A stretch of DNA of 64,000 bases, from NCBI GenBank assembly GCA_017308595.1, contig JAFKER010000005.1:816950-880949 (forward strand), in the 5' to 3' direction. A program made the position numbers and the translations under genes. The notes beneath the pieces were generated by a model. The model saw nothing but the letters and a program-made list of their open reading frames with translations, made no database searches and had not been told where the DNA came from. The DNA is from Afipia sp. (GTDB taxonomy: Bacteria > Pseudomonadota > Alphaproteobacteria > Rhizobiales > Xanthobacteraceae). Below are positions 33,776 to 43,264 of this stretch, in pieces (position 1 is the stretch's first letter; each line of letters opens with the position of its first letter).

Positions 33776-36744
33776 GTTCAGCTGAGATGGGCGGTACGAA
33801 CCGACCCACCCTGGCGGCCCGTTTCGTGGCCGGGCCGAAACTATTTGCACCCGAAGACGCCCGGCGGCGGCTTGCGGACTGGCTGGGCGATACCTCGCCG
33901 GAGGTCGCCGCCGCGCTGAAGGATATTTCCGGCGCGTTCCCGCACGCGAAAGAAATCCTCGAAGGTGTCGCGGAAGCATCTCCCTATCTGTTCGACCTGC
34001 TGCGCGCCGACGCAGGCCGCGCCGTGCGCCTGCTGCAGTCCGATCCCGACAGTCATCTTGCGGCGCTGATCGACAAGACCGTGGCCGACGTTGCCGCGGC
34101 ATCCGACGAGGCCGCGGTTATGGCGGCGCTGCGGCGGATGAAGTCAGAAGCGGCGTTGTTGATCGCGCTATGCGACATCGGCGGCGTCTGGCCCGTGATG
34201 CAGGTGACGCGCGGGTTGACCGATATTGCCGTGATCTCTGTCCAGTGTGCCATTCGCTTCCTGCTCAAGCAGGAAGCGGCGCGGGGGCGGCTGCTGCCGC
34301 CCGATGCCGAGCACCCCGAAGTCGGCAGCGGCCTCGTCGTTCTCGCCATGGGCAAGATGGGCGCAGGCGAACTGAACTACTCCAGCGACATCGACCTCAT
34401 CGTGTTCTATGAGCTGGAAGCGCCGACGCTGGCGGAGGGCATCGAGCCGTCGCCGTTCTTCGTCAAGATAGCGCAGGGTCTGTCCCGGCTGCTGCAGTCC
34501 CGCACCGTCGATGGCTACGTGTTCCGCGTCGATCTGCGTCTGCGGCCCGATCCGGCTTCGACGCCGGTAGCGATCTCGGTTGCGGCGGCGCTGCACTATT
34601 ACGAACGCGAGGGCCGCACTTGGGAACGCGCCGCCATGATCAAGGCGCTGCCGTGCGCGGGGGACCTGAAGGCAGGTGAGGGGTTGCTCGCCGAGATCGC
34701 GCCGTTCGTCTGGCGCAAGCATCTGGACTTCGCCGCACTTGCCGATGTGCACGATATGAAGCGGCAGATGCAGACTTTCCGCGGCCAGAACGAGATTTCC
34801 GTCGAAGGTCACAACGTCAAGGTCGGCCGCGGCGGTATTCGCGAGATCGAGTTCTTTGCGCAGACCCAGCAGTTGATCGCGGGCGGGCGGCATCCCGAAT
34901 TGCGCGTGCGCCCGACGCTGGAAGCTTTGCAAATCCTCGCCGCCAGCAACTGGATCACGCCCGAGGCACGCGACGAACTCACAACGGCTTACGAATTCCT
35001 GCGCCGCGTCGAGCATCGTTTGCAAATGGTCGCCGACGAGCAGACACATTCCCTGCCGGAGGATGCCGAGGCGGTCGAGCGCTTCGCGCGTTTCTTTGGA
35101 TATGACGACCGCGCCTCGTTCGCGAAAGATCTTCTGGCGCATCTCAATTGCGTGCAGAATCATTACAGCCGCCTGTTCGAAGGCGATCCGACCGGCACGG
35201 CGAGACTCCCCGACATCGATTACGGCAAGGGGCCCGACGACAACCGGCTGCTGGAGCATCTGCTCAATCTCGGCTTCAAGAAGCCCAAGATGGTGGCGGA
35301 GACGATCCAGCGCTGGCTCAGCGGTGAGTATCGCGTGTTCCGCGTCGAGACGACGCATCAGGCCTTCAAGGAATTCGTCCCCGACTTGATACGTGGACTG
35401 TCGCGGGCTGAAGAACCCGACGATGCGGTGACCGCGTTCGACCGCTTTCTGCAGGCGCTGCAGCGGGGCGGGCGGCTGATTTCGCTGCTGAGCCAGAACA
35501 AGGATTTGGTGGCGCTGGTCGCGCTGGTGCTGGGCGCGGCCCCGCGCCTCAGCGACATGCTGGCGCGGCAACCGCAGATCATGGACGGCCTGATCGATCC
35601 GCGTTTTTTCGGCGCGATGCCGGACCAGGACGAATTGTCCTCGCGCCTTGCGGTGACACTGGCTGACGCGAACTCCTACGAAGAATTTCTGGATCGGCTG
35701 CGGTTGTTCGGGCAGGAAAGCCTGTTCCTGATCGGCACGCGCATTCTCTCCGGCACGGTCTCCGCGCAACATGCCAGCGTGGCATTTGCCGACGTGGCAG
35801 AGGGCATTGCCCACACCGTGCACGGACTTGTCATGGATCAGTTCGCCGAACAGCACGGGCGGATCAAGGATCAGGAAACCGCCATCGTGGCGATGGGCAA
35901 ACTCGGCAGCCGCGAGATGACGGCGTCGTCCGATCTCGACCTGATCCTGATCTACGACTTCGACCATGAGGCGCCGGATTCAGATGGCGCGCGGTCGCTG
36001 CACGGCTCGCAGTATTTCGCGCGATTGACCCAGCGTCTCATCAGCGCTTTCACCACCCGCACCAATTACGGCGTGCTTTACGAAGTGGACATGCGGCTTC
36101 GCCCCTCGGGTCGCGCAGGTCCGCTGGCCTCGCGCATCGATTCGTTCGCTGAATATCAGGAGCATGAAGCCTGGACCTGGGAGCATATGGCGCTGACCCG
36201 CGCGCGCGTGATCTCAGGATCACCCGCGTTCAAGGAACGGATTGAATCCGTCATTCGCGAAGTGCTGACGCGCAGGCGTGAGACCGGCATTATCGCCAAC
36301 GATGTTCTCGAAATGCGCCGCGCCATTGCCGAAGAAAAGGGCGAGAGTGATATCTGGGATATCAAGAATGCCGCCGGCGGCGTTGTCGATATTGAGTTTA
36401 TCGCGCAGTACCTGCAGCTGATTCATGCTGCGGACAAGCCGGATATTCTCGATGTCAGCACGGTGCAGGTGCTGGATACCGCAGCGCGGCTGGGGGTTCT
36501 CGCGCAATCCGACGCCGATATTCTTCGGACGGCGTCACGGCTTTATCATGACCTCACTCAGATCATTCGCCTGTGCGTGACGGCCAAGTTCAAGCCGGAA
36601 ACAGCTGGGGAGGATCTGTTGCGGGTGCTGACGCGGGCTGGCGACGCGCCCGACTTCTCGTCGCTTGAGGCCCGTGTCCGGGAGACGCAGAACGACGTGC
36701 GCGAGGTTTTCCTGAAATTGCTGGAAGGGGAGTCTCGGCAATAA
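33772..36744 (+). CDS. glnE: Bifunctional glutamine synthetase adenylyltransferase/adenylyl-removing enzyme
   Basis: A 990-residue protein of full length for GlnE. The N-terminal deadenylylase half has the nucleotidyltransferase motif G-E-L-N-Y-S-S-D-I-D-L-I near residue 200. The C-terminal adenylylase half has a second one, S-S-D-L-D-L-I-L-I-Y-D near 720. Both halves end in the expected D-I-E-F or E-I-E-F segments. It adenylylates and deadenylylates glutamine synthetase in response to PII. It overlaps the upstream kinase by four bases. Its last 155 bases overlap, in antisense, the end of the following reverse-strand kinase. Confidence 0.95.
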   Translation: MSSAEMGGTNRPTLAARFVAGPKLFAPEDARRRLADWLGDTSPEVAAALKDISGAFPHAKEILEGVAEASPYLFDLLRADAGRAVRLLQSDPDSHLAALIDKTVADVAAASDEAAVMAALRRMKSEAALLIALCDIGGVWPVMQVTRGLTDIAVISVQCAIRFLLKQEAARGRLLPPDAEHPEVGSGLVVLAMGKMGAGELNYSSDIDLIVFYELEAPTLAEGIEPSPFFVKIAQGLSRLLQSRTVDGYVFRVDLRLRPDPASTPVAISVAAALHYYEREGRTWERAAMIKALPCAGDLKAGEGLLAEIAPFVWRKHLDFAALADVHDMKRQMQTFRGQNEISVEGHNVKVGRGGIREIEFFAQTQQLIAGGRHPELRVRPTLEALQILAASNWITPEARDELTTAYEFLRRVEHRLQMVADEQTHSLPEDAEAVERFARFFGYDDRASFAKDLLAHLNCVQNHYSRLFEGDPTGTARLPDIDYGKGPDDNRLLEHLLNLGFKKPKMVAETIQRWLSGEYRVFRVETTHQAFKEFVPDLIRGLSRAEEPDDAVTAFDRFLQALQRGGRLISLLSQNKDLVALVALVLGAAPRLSDMLARQPQIMDGLIDPRFFGAMPDQDELSSRLAVTLADANSYEEFLDRLRLFGQESLFLIGTRILSGTVSAQHASVAFADVAEGIAHTVHGLVMDQFAEQHGRIKDQETAIVAMGKLGSREMTASSDLDLILIYDFDHEAPDSDGARSLHGSQYFARLTQRLISAFTTRTNYGVLYEVDMRLRPSGRAGPLASRIDSFAEYQEHEAWTWEHMALTRARVISGSPAFKERIESVIREVLTRRRETGIIANDVLEMRRAIAEEKGESDIWDIKNAAGGVVDIEFIAQYLQLIHAADKPDILDVSTVQVLDTAARLGVLAQSDADILRTASRLYHDLTQIIRLCVTAKFKPETAGEDLLRVLTRAGDAPDFSSLEARVRETQNDVREVFLKLLEGESRQ

Positions 36745-39046
36745 TGCTCGGGGCGAGGTTCTCGCCGTGTCCGCTCGGCAGCATCACGCAGACGATGGTG
36801 CCGACACCGATCTTCGAGCGCAGTTTCATCGAGCCGCCGTGCAGGTTCGCCAACGACTTGGCGATGGCAAGACCGAGACCCGAGCCGTGATAACTCTTGG
36901 TGAGCTGGCTCTCGACCTGTTCGAACGGCCGCCCGAGCTTCGCCAGGGAGTGCGGCGCGATGCCGATGCCACTGTCCGCGATGGTCAGCATGATCGACCC
37001 GTTGAGAGTCCGGCTGCGCACCGTGACCTTGCCGCCGTCGGGCGTGAATTTTACGGCATTTGACAGCAGGTTCACGGCGATCTGCTTCATGGCGCGGCGG
37101 TCGGCGACAATCGGGATCGCATCGCGAATGTCCGCGGTCAATGTAAGGTTCTTGTTCTCGGCCCGGCCTGAAACAACGCGCAGGGATTCGGTGAGGGTCT
37201 GGGCAAGATCGAGCGGCTCGTAATCGAGCTTCATGCGTCCGGCCTCGATCTTCGACATGTCGAGGATGTCGTTGATCACGTCCAGCAGGTAATTTCCGCT
37301 GGTCATGATGTCGTGGCAGTATTCCTCATACTTTTCGGAGCCGAGCGCGCCGAACATTCCGCTGCCCATCACTTCCGAGAAACCGATGATCGCGTTGAGC
37401 GGGGTGCGCAGCTCGTGGCTCATATTGGCGAGGAACTTCGATTTGGTCTGGTTAGCTTCCTCGGCGCGGGTTTTCTCGTCGGCGTATTTCTGTGCGAGTT
37501 CGGCCAGCAGTTGTGCCTGACGCTCCAGTTCAGCTTGCGAGCGTTTCAGATCGATGACGTTGGCGGTCAGGCGCAGGTCGTTATCGACCAGCTTCTGCTC
37601 GTGCAGCTTGATCTGGGTGATGTCGGTGCCGACCGACACGTAACCGCCGTCCTTGGTGCGGCGCTCGCTGATGTTCAGCCAGCTTCCGTCCTCAAGCTGG
37701 GCTTCGAAGGTGCGCGCGCCGGGCTCGACGGAGTTCGGAAGCCGGGTGCGGATTTCCGGCATGCTTCCGACCTTGATGAGGGTCTCGTAGGGAGTGCCGG
37801 GTTTGACGGCGGTGTCTGGGAGCTTGTGCAGGCGCTTGAAGTGCGAATTACAGAGCACCAGCCGGTTGTCGGCGTCCCACAGTACGAAGGCTTCCGGGAT
37901 GGTCTCGATGGCGTCGCGCAGCCGCAGGTCGGCTTCCACAGTGCGCTCGGCGAGGCTTCTCTGCTCGGTGATGTCGACGGCTATGCCGATCAGGTGCGCG
38001 CCGCCGCCGTTCTGGCCCTGGCTGAGCTCGCAGCGCACCCGCAGCCAGATCCAGTGGCCGTTGGCATGGCGCATCCGGAAGGTCTGGTCGATGTGGTCGA
38101 GCTTGCCGGAGATGAGCTGATCGGCGATGTGGAACAGGTCGATGTCGTCGGACATCACCAGCGCGTTGACCTCGCCGAAAGTCAGAAGGTCGCTGCGGCT
38201 TTCCAGCCCCAGCAATTCGAACATTGACTGCGACCAGAAAATCCGCCCGCGCGAGAGATCCCAATCCCACAGTCCGCAGCGGCCGCGATTCAGCGCGGTA
38301 TCGATTCGCGAACGTACCGCGTCGTTGATGAGATCGCCTTCGCGGGCGCGGGTCGATTGCCAGTGAAATGCAAAGCCGAGGATCAGCACCACAAATCCTG
38401 TCGTCGCCGACAGTGTGATCTGGAGTGCTGCGTCGGAGCGCCATGGCGATTCGGTCTGCTCCTGAACCACGATGACTTGCCCCGGCAGCGACTTCATCAT
38501 GCGTTGGGTGGCGAGGGCGCGGGGGCCGCCCGGCAGATCAACCTCGATGACATTGGTCTGCCCGAGAAAGCCAAGCTGGGTCGTGGCGCTCAGCACGTCG
38601 AGAATGCGGCTGGCGTTTTCCGCAGGCGCATCCATGGGGACGCGCGCGATGATGCGCTGTTCGGGGTTGGTGACGATGACATGGCGGCCGGCGGCGGTGC
38701 CCCATGAGGGGACCAGGCCGGGCAACAGGCTCTGAAGCCGCTCGGCCGACGCCGGGCGGTCCTGACGGGCAGGGGCCGCGCGGTCGAGACGTTCCGCCAG
38801 CAGGTCTGCCAGCGCGGAGAGATCGCGTTTCATGGAGGCGCGCTTTTGCCGGGTCTGATCGATGACCTGAACGAATGCGCCGATGCAGATGGTGATCAGG
38901 AAGGCGATGATCAGGGTGGGAACGGCGCGCCGCAACGCGGGCTCTGCAATCAGCAGCCGGTGGTAAGCCGGCTTGGCGATCGATTGCGCCATTCCTTTGA
39001 TAGAATCGGATTGGACACACGTCGTCGCTGCGTGCGAACGCGCCAT
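36590..39046 (-). CDS. PAS-domain sensor histidine kinase (PleC/DivJ-type core)
   Basis: An 818-residue kinase, from the ATG at 39046, which has a GAGGGG-type site. TM1 is near residues 37-56 and TM2 near 195-215, with a periplasmic region between. Two PAS domains follow (W-D-W-D-L near 262 and F-V-L-W-D-A-D-N near 400). A coiled coil leads to the H-box F-L-A-N-M-S-H-E-L-R-T-P-L-N-A-I, with N-box L-L-S-N-A-V-K-F-T and G-box G-S-G-L-G-L-A-I. The last 50 residues are Arg/Ser/Pro-rich, read antisense to the glnE end, and probably dispensable. The nearest known relatives are cell-cycle kinases. Confidence 0.85.
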   Translation of the reverse strand: MARSHAATTCVQSDSIKGMAQSIAKPAYHRLLIAEPALRRAVPTLIIAFLITICIGAFVQVIDQTRQKRASMKRDLSALADLLAERLDRAAPARQDRPASAERLQSLLPGLVPSWGTAAGRHVIVTNPEQRIIARVPMDAPAENASRILDVLSATTQLGFLGQTNVIEVDLPGGPRALATQRMMKSLPGQVIVVQEQTESPWRSDAALQITLSATTGFVVLILGFAFHWQSTRAREGDLINDAVRSRIDTALNRGRCGLWDWDLSRGRIFWSQSMFELLGLESRSDLLTFGEVNALVMSDDIDLFHIADQLISGKLDHIDQTFRMRHANGHWIWLRVRCELSQGQNGGGAHLIGIAVDITEQRSLAERTVEADLRLRDAIETIPEAFVLWDADNRLVLCNSHFKRLHKLPDTAVKPGTPYETLIKVGSMPEIRTRLPNSVEPGARTFEAQLEDGSWLNISERRTKDGGYVSVGTDITQIKLHEQKLVDNDLRLTANVIDLKRSQAELERQAQLLAELAQKYADEKTRAEEANQTKSKFLANMSHELRTPLNAIIGFSEVMGSGMFGALGSEKYEEYCHDIMTSGNYLLDVINDILDMSKIEAGRMKLDYEPLDLAQTLTESLRVVSGRAENKNLTLTADIRDAIPIVADRRAMKQIAVNLLSNAVKFTPDGGKVTVRSRTLNGSIMLTIADSGIGIAPHSLAKLGRPFEQVESQLTKSYHGSGLGLAIAKSLANLHGGSMKLRSKIGVGTIVCVMLPSGHGENLAPSIIAETPLPAISGKPRARRSASPGHGPQATRSRARRQPASAPATDPPQLFPA

Positions 39047-39288
39047 TCCTTGCCCCTCGAACTTTAGAATCTGCACCCCGTTCGGGAGGTTTTCCCCAAC
39101 CCTCCGAATCATTGTGATTTGAATCCACTTTTCGCGGCCTGTCGAGAGTCAACGAATCGTTAATGCGAAATAAATGTTGTCCCAAGGAAGTTTTGACTCG
39201 TTTTTCGCATGACGCTGAGTCCGAAACGAGAACGCGGGCGAGAAAGGCGCGAGTGGATCATCGCGTCATGCAACACAAGAGATGTCGT

Positions 39289-39303
39289 CCCCGCGAAAGC
39301 GGG
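39289..39303. repeat. Short hairpin of a dispersed intergenic repeat
   Basis: CCCGC and GCGGG flank a GAAA loop, inside a stretch beginning GATGTCGTC and continuing AACGATGCAGTG, the usual half of a common repeat in Bradyrhizobium-type genomes. It lies in the space from 39047 to 39348 between two reverse-strand genes. The remainder of that space holds the promoter side of the kinase and no gene. Confidence 0.55.
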
Positions 39304-39348
39304 AACGATGCAGTGTTTGGATTTTGATTGTGCCCGACGGAGCCTTCG

Positions 39349-40716
39349 TTAACGCGCGGGCTCGGCGTGACTGATGACACGCTTCACGGCCGGAAACGCT
39401 CGGCGCAGGGCGCGTTCGATTTCGTCCACCTTCTCGTGAACGGCGATCACACTCATCGAAGGCACGGCGCGGCAATGGAAGTTGACGATCTCGCCTGCAT
39501 CGGTATCGCGGACCCGCACGTTGTGCACGTCATGGATGGCGCCGCTTTCCGCTGCAAAGCCCACCAGCGCCTGCTGAATGGCCTCGACACGGGCCGGGAC
39601 TGCGTCAACGCCATGCGGCAGTTCGGGTTCGAGGGGTTCGATATGCGTATCGACCTCGACATCGGCGCCGAATTCATCGCGAATGGCATGTTCAAGCTGG
39701 TGCGCGATGTCATGGGCTTCGTTCAGGGGCATGTCGCCATCGACCTCGAGATCGATGCTCACCGTCAGCTTCCCGCCAAGGTCGTGCACGGTGACATGGT
39801 GGATTGCGAGGCCGGAGTTGCGGGCAATCACCATGATCCGGTCCCGGACGCTTTCATTGCTGCGCGCCACGGGTACGGCGGTGAAGGTCAGGTCGGCATC
39901 GTGGAGTGCGGTTGTTACCGCGTCCTGCGCCCTGCGCTTGATGCCGTCGATCCGGTCGATAGGGTAGGTGCGGGGCACGTGCACGGTAGCATCGACGAAA
40001 TGCCGCGCGCCGACCATGCGTACGCGCAGCCGCTCGACGTCGACCACGCCGGGAATGGCGCGAATGGCTTCTTCTGCTTTCTCTGTCGCGCCTTCCGGGG
40101 CGCGGTCCAGCAATGTCTCAATGGTCGACTTGCCGAGACGCAGGCCCAGAATTGAAATCAGAACGGCAACCGCGATCGCTGCACCGGCGTCGCCCCAGGC
40201 ATAGCCGAAGGCGGCAAGTCCAAGGCCGATGATGACAGCGAAAGAGCCGAGCACGTCCGAAGCGAAATGCAGGGCATCGGCTTCCAGCGCCTGGCTCTTT
40301 GTTTCCATCGCCGTCTTGTGGAGCGCCCGCGCGCGCCAGAAGTTTACGACGATGTCGACCACCAGGACGATGAAAGGCAGGGCGGTCAGGGTCGGTGGCG
40401 CTGTGCCTTCTCGCAGCCGCCCATAGGCTTCGACCACGATGCCTCCGGCCAGAATATAGAGCAGGGCAATGACGCCCAACGCCGACAGGCTTTCGAGCTT
40501 GCCGTGGCCATAATGGTGTTCGGCGTCCGCGGGCTTGTCGGACACCCGCACCACGATCCACGTCACCACGGTGGCGATCAGATCGACGGACGAATGCAGC
40601 GCTTCCGAAATCAGCGCCAGACTGCCGATCGCAATGCCAACGGCGAACTTGATCGCGGCCATGCTGGCGCTGGCGGCGATCGAAATGGCGGCGACCTGTT
40701 GCTTGACTGCGCTCAT
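39349..40716 (-). CDS. Cation diffusion facilitator (CDF) metal efflux protein
   Basis: A 455-residue protein. The six-helix CDF membrane part carries the transport-site residues H-S-S-V-D (near 42) and H-F-A-S-D (near 152), and the H-H-Y-G-H-G-K-L-E-S loop is the family hallmark. It exports Zn(II), Fe(II) or similar metals. After about residue 210 come the usual cytoplasmic domain and then a second similar domain, giving an extension of roughly 150 residues over the 300-residue family norm. This is often seen in alphaproteobacterial homologues. It ends with H-x-E-P-A-R. Confidence 0.85.
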   Translation of the reverse strand: MSAVKQQVAAISIAASASMAAIKFAVGIAIGSLALISEALHSSVDLIATVVTWIVVRVSDKPADAEHHYGHGKLESLSALGVIALLYILAGGIVVEAYGRLREGTAPPTLTALPFIVLVVDIVVNFWRARALHKTAMETKSQALEADALHFASDVLGSFAVIIGLGLAAFGYAWGDAGAAIAVAVLISILGLRLGKSTIETLLDRAPEGATEKAEEAIRAIPGVVDVERLRVRMVGARHFVDATVHVPRTYPIDRIDGIKRRAQDAVTTALHDADLTFTAVPVARSNESVRDRIMVIARNSGLAIHHVTVHDLGGKLTVSIDLEVDGDMPLNEAHDIAHQLEHAIRDEFGADVEVDTHIEPLEPELPHGVDAVPARVEAIQQALVGFAAESGAIHDVHNVRVRDTDAGEIVNFHCRAVPSMSVIAVHEKVDEIERALRRAFPAVKRVISHAEPAR

Positions 40717-40814
40717 TGGCTCCTCAATGCGCGGGTCTTGTCACGGCTGTGCTGCGAACGTCAATGCATGAGTTCGCGACTTAAAATGCGTGTCATTCGC
40801 AGAATGAGGGGCGG

Positions 40815-41780
40815 TCAAAGCTTAAGGACAATTTTGCCGAAGTGCTTGTTCGCCGTCATGTAATCCACAGCCTGCGCGATGTCGCCGAACCCAAACACCC
40901 GATCGATCGGCAGCTTCAGTTTGCCGCTTTCCACCGCAGGCCAGACGTCCTGTTTGACCTTGGCGAAGATGTCGCGGATTTCATCCATGGAACGGGTGCG
41001 GAAGGTCACGCCGATATACTGGATGCGGCGCGCAGCGTGGAGGTCGAAATCGAAATCGCCATGGGTGCCGCCGAGGCGCCCGACATTGACGATACGGCCA
41101 AGCACCCGGGTCGCCGCCAGATTCTGATTGGCAAGGTTGCCCGAGACCTGATCGATAATGACATCGACGCCCGCGCCATCGGTGGACTTTAAAACCTGAT
41201 CGACCCATGCCGGGTCGCTGGAGTCGATCGCCATATCCGCGCCATGGGCGGTGAGTTGCGCGCGACGTACGGCATTCGTGGACGATCCGATGACAAGTTT
41301 CGCACCTTTGAGCTTTGCGATCTGCTGGGCCATGAGCCCGACACCCGAACTTGCCCCTTGCACCAGCAGGCTTTGGCCCGGCTGCAGTGCGCCGGCGGTG
41401 ACGACAGCATTGTGCATCGTGGTCAGCGCCAGTGTCAGCGACGCTGCCTGTTCGTAATCCATCGATGCGGGAATGGGAAACATGCGGCCATAATCGGTGA
41501 CGGCGTATTCGGCGTAACCGCCGGGACCGGAGCCCATGACGCGGTCACCGACCTTGAATCCTTTCGCATCGGGACCAAGTTCGACGACCTCACCAGCCCA
41601 TTCCATGCCGAGTACGGTGCCGACACCGCCTGCCGCGCCGTGCACATGGCCTTTGATCATGCCGAGGTCTGCCCGGTTCATGCCGCACGCATGAACCTTG
41701 ACCATGACTTGCGCGCCTTTCGGCGAAGGCTTCGGCACATCCGCGATTGCTGCGCCGCTCGCGCCGTAAACATATGCCTT
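40815..41780 (-). CDS. Zinc-free quinone oxidoreductase-like MDR dehydrogenase
   Basis: A 321-residue protein of the medium-chain dehydrogenase family, starting at ATG 41780 (M-K-A-Y-V-Y-G). It has a GroES-like N-terminal part (V-H-A-C-G-M-N-R-A-D-L), the NADPH fold with V-Q-G-A-S-S-G-V-G-L-M-A, and I-D-Q-V-S-G-N. The structural zinc Cys set is absent, as in the quinone oxidoreductase/Zta1 branch. The substrate cannot be told from sequence. It is reverse-strand and diverges from the channel-like gene. Confidence 0.8.
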   Translation of the reverse strand, partial: KAYVYGASGAAIADVPKPSPKGAQVMVKVHACGMNRADLGMIKGHVHGAAGGVGTVLGMEWAGEVVELGPDAKGFKVGDRVMGSGPGGYAEYAVTDYGRMFPIPASMDYEQAASLTLALTTMHNAVVTAGALQPGQSLLVQGASSGVGLMAQQIAKLKGAKLVIGSSTNAVRRAQLTAHGADMAIDSSDPAWVDQVLKSTDGAGVDVIIDQVSGNLANQNLAATRVLGRIVNVGRLGGTHGDFDFDLHAARRIQYIGVTFRTRSMDEIRDIFAKVKQDVWPAVESGKLKLPIDRVFGFGDIAQAVDYMTANKHFGKIVLKL

Positions 41781-42000
41781 CATGGAATGACTCTCCGGAT
41801 CGTGTGCCTGCTTCAAGGTATAGCAGTACATCCGCGGTGGCGTAAAACCGCGGTCGCGGGCGGTGTATCGTGTGGCTGGTCCTGGAAATCGCAGACAATG
41901 GCCCGCATTTTGGTAAGGCGGTCCTCACCAAATTCTGTCACAGCTTATCACCGGATTCGCAAGGCATCGCTTGCGGATGGTGCCACCTTACGGGGAAGCG

Positions 42001-43101
42001 ATGGTTCTGCGGATAGCCTGTCTGTTGATCGTGTGGTTGTCGGTATTGCCGTTTGCGCAAGCGCAGGATGCAACCTCGGCCGTCGAGCCGCGCGAACTCG
42101 TGGTCGGCGTCAAAGATGCGGCCCCGTTTGCCCTGAAGGGGGCCGATGGCACATGGTCGGGCCTCAGCATCGAACTCTGGCGTCAGGTCGCAAAGGCGCA
42201 GAAGCTGCACTATCGCTTCGCCGAAGCCAAGGACATGCCCGACCTCATCGCGCAGACGGCTGCAGGAAAGTTCGACGTTGCCGTCGGCGCGATTACGGTG
42301 ACCGTTGATCGCGAGCAGATTCTCGATTTCACTCAGGCCTATTACACGACGGGGACCGGCATAGCTGTTCCTGTCGTCAGTGTGATGAACTGGGGCACGC
42401 TGCGCCGGGCAATGACATCGTTCAACTTCCTGCAGGCGGTGGTCGCATTGATCGGACTGACGCTCGGCGCGGGAATTCTGGTCTGGCTGCTGGAGCGGCG
42501 GCAGAACGAGTATTTCGGAGGGGGCATCACCAAAGGCATCAGTTCCAGCGTGTGGTGGTCGACGCTGGCGATGACGCAGCGTTCGTCGGCGGAGAAGGGA
42601 CCTCAAACCATTCTTGGCCGGCTCGTCGCGACGATCTGGCTGGTTGTGTCGGTGATCACGATTGCGGTGTTCACCGCCGGTGTCACGTCGGTGCTGACCA
42701 CATCGCAAATTCAGGGCACGATTTCCGGCGTCTCGGATCTGGCATCCGTGCGTATTGGAACCGTCAAGGGGACGTCGTCCGAAGGAGATCTGATCCGGCG
42801 CAAGCTCAAGTTTCAGACTTACCCCAACTTGGGTGACGGCCTGAGAGCGCTGCGCGCCGGACGTCTCGATGCTTTTGTCTATGACAAGCCGCTGCTCGCG
42901 TGGGCCATTCGGCAGGGCTTCGCATCGCGGCTCAAGGTTCTCGACGTGTCGATCGAGCCGCAAAGCTACGCATTTGCGCTGTCCCCCGACAGCCCGCTGC
43001 GCAAGCCGCTGTCGATTGAAATGCTGCACACGATTCAAAGCGACGAGTGGGCCGAGGCGCGCGTGCGCTATCTCGGAGAAGAGCCGTTGAGCTTTCGTTG
43101 A
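42001..43101 (+). CDS. Ionotropic glutamate receptor-like protein (ligand-binding domain plus channel pore)
   Basis: A 366-residue protein from the ATG at 42001, which has GGGGAAG upstream; residues 1-22 are a signal peptide. A periplasmic-binding fold (type SBP_bac_3: E-L-V-V-G-V-K-D-A-A-P-F, A-V-G-A-I-T-V-T-V-D-R-E) is interrupted after residue 130 by TM1 (about 143-164), a pore segment (182-200) and TM2 (206-234), then the second lobe resumes. This is the GluR0 arrangement. TM2 ends in F-T-A-G-V-T-S-V-L-T-T, resembling the receptor's S-Y-T-A-N-L-A-A-F gating motif. The pore helix reads S-V-W-W-S-T-L-A-M-T-Q-R-S-S, with no T-V-G-Y-G-D filter. It should be a ligand-gated channel of the inner membrane, with unknown ligand and ion. 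Confidence 0.8.
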   Translation: MVLRIACLLIVWLSVLPFAQAQDATSAVEPRELVVGVKDAAPFALKGADGTWSGLSIELWRQVAKAQKLHYRFAEAKDMPDLIAQTAAGKFDVAVGAITVTVDREQILDFTQAYYTTGTGIAVPVVSVMNWGTLRRAMTSFNFLQAVVALIGLTLGAGILVWLLERRQNEYFGGGITKGISSSVWWSTLAMTQRSSAEKGPQTILGRLVATIWLVVSVITIAVFTAGVTSVLTTSQIQGTISGVSDLASVRIGTVKGTSSEGDLIRRKLKFQTYPNLGDGLRALRAGRLDAFVYDKPLLAWAIRQGFASRLKVLDVSIEPQSYAFALSPDSPLRKPLSIEMLHTIQSDEWAEARVRYLGEEPLSFR

Positions 43102-43264
43102 TACGGCGTGCACATGAATGTTCACGCGGTTGTGTAAGCGTTACCCCGGATTTCCCGGCTTATGCATATGCCGCATGCAGCCTCGCTAGTGCAGGGCGGG
43201 GCCTGTTCGGACTAGACAGGGACGATCACACCTCCCGAGAACCGGTTTCAGGACACTTCGCGGA

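Noticed and set aside
32516..35967. Two long reverse-strand frames, of 528 and 599 codons, opposite the kinase and glnE
   Set aside because: They are the complements of well-supported genes and show no domain or start signal.
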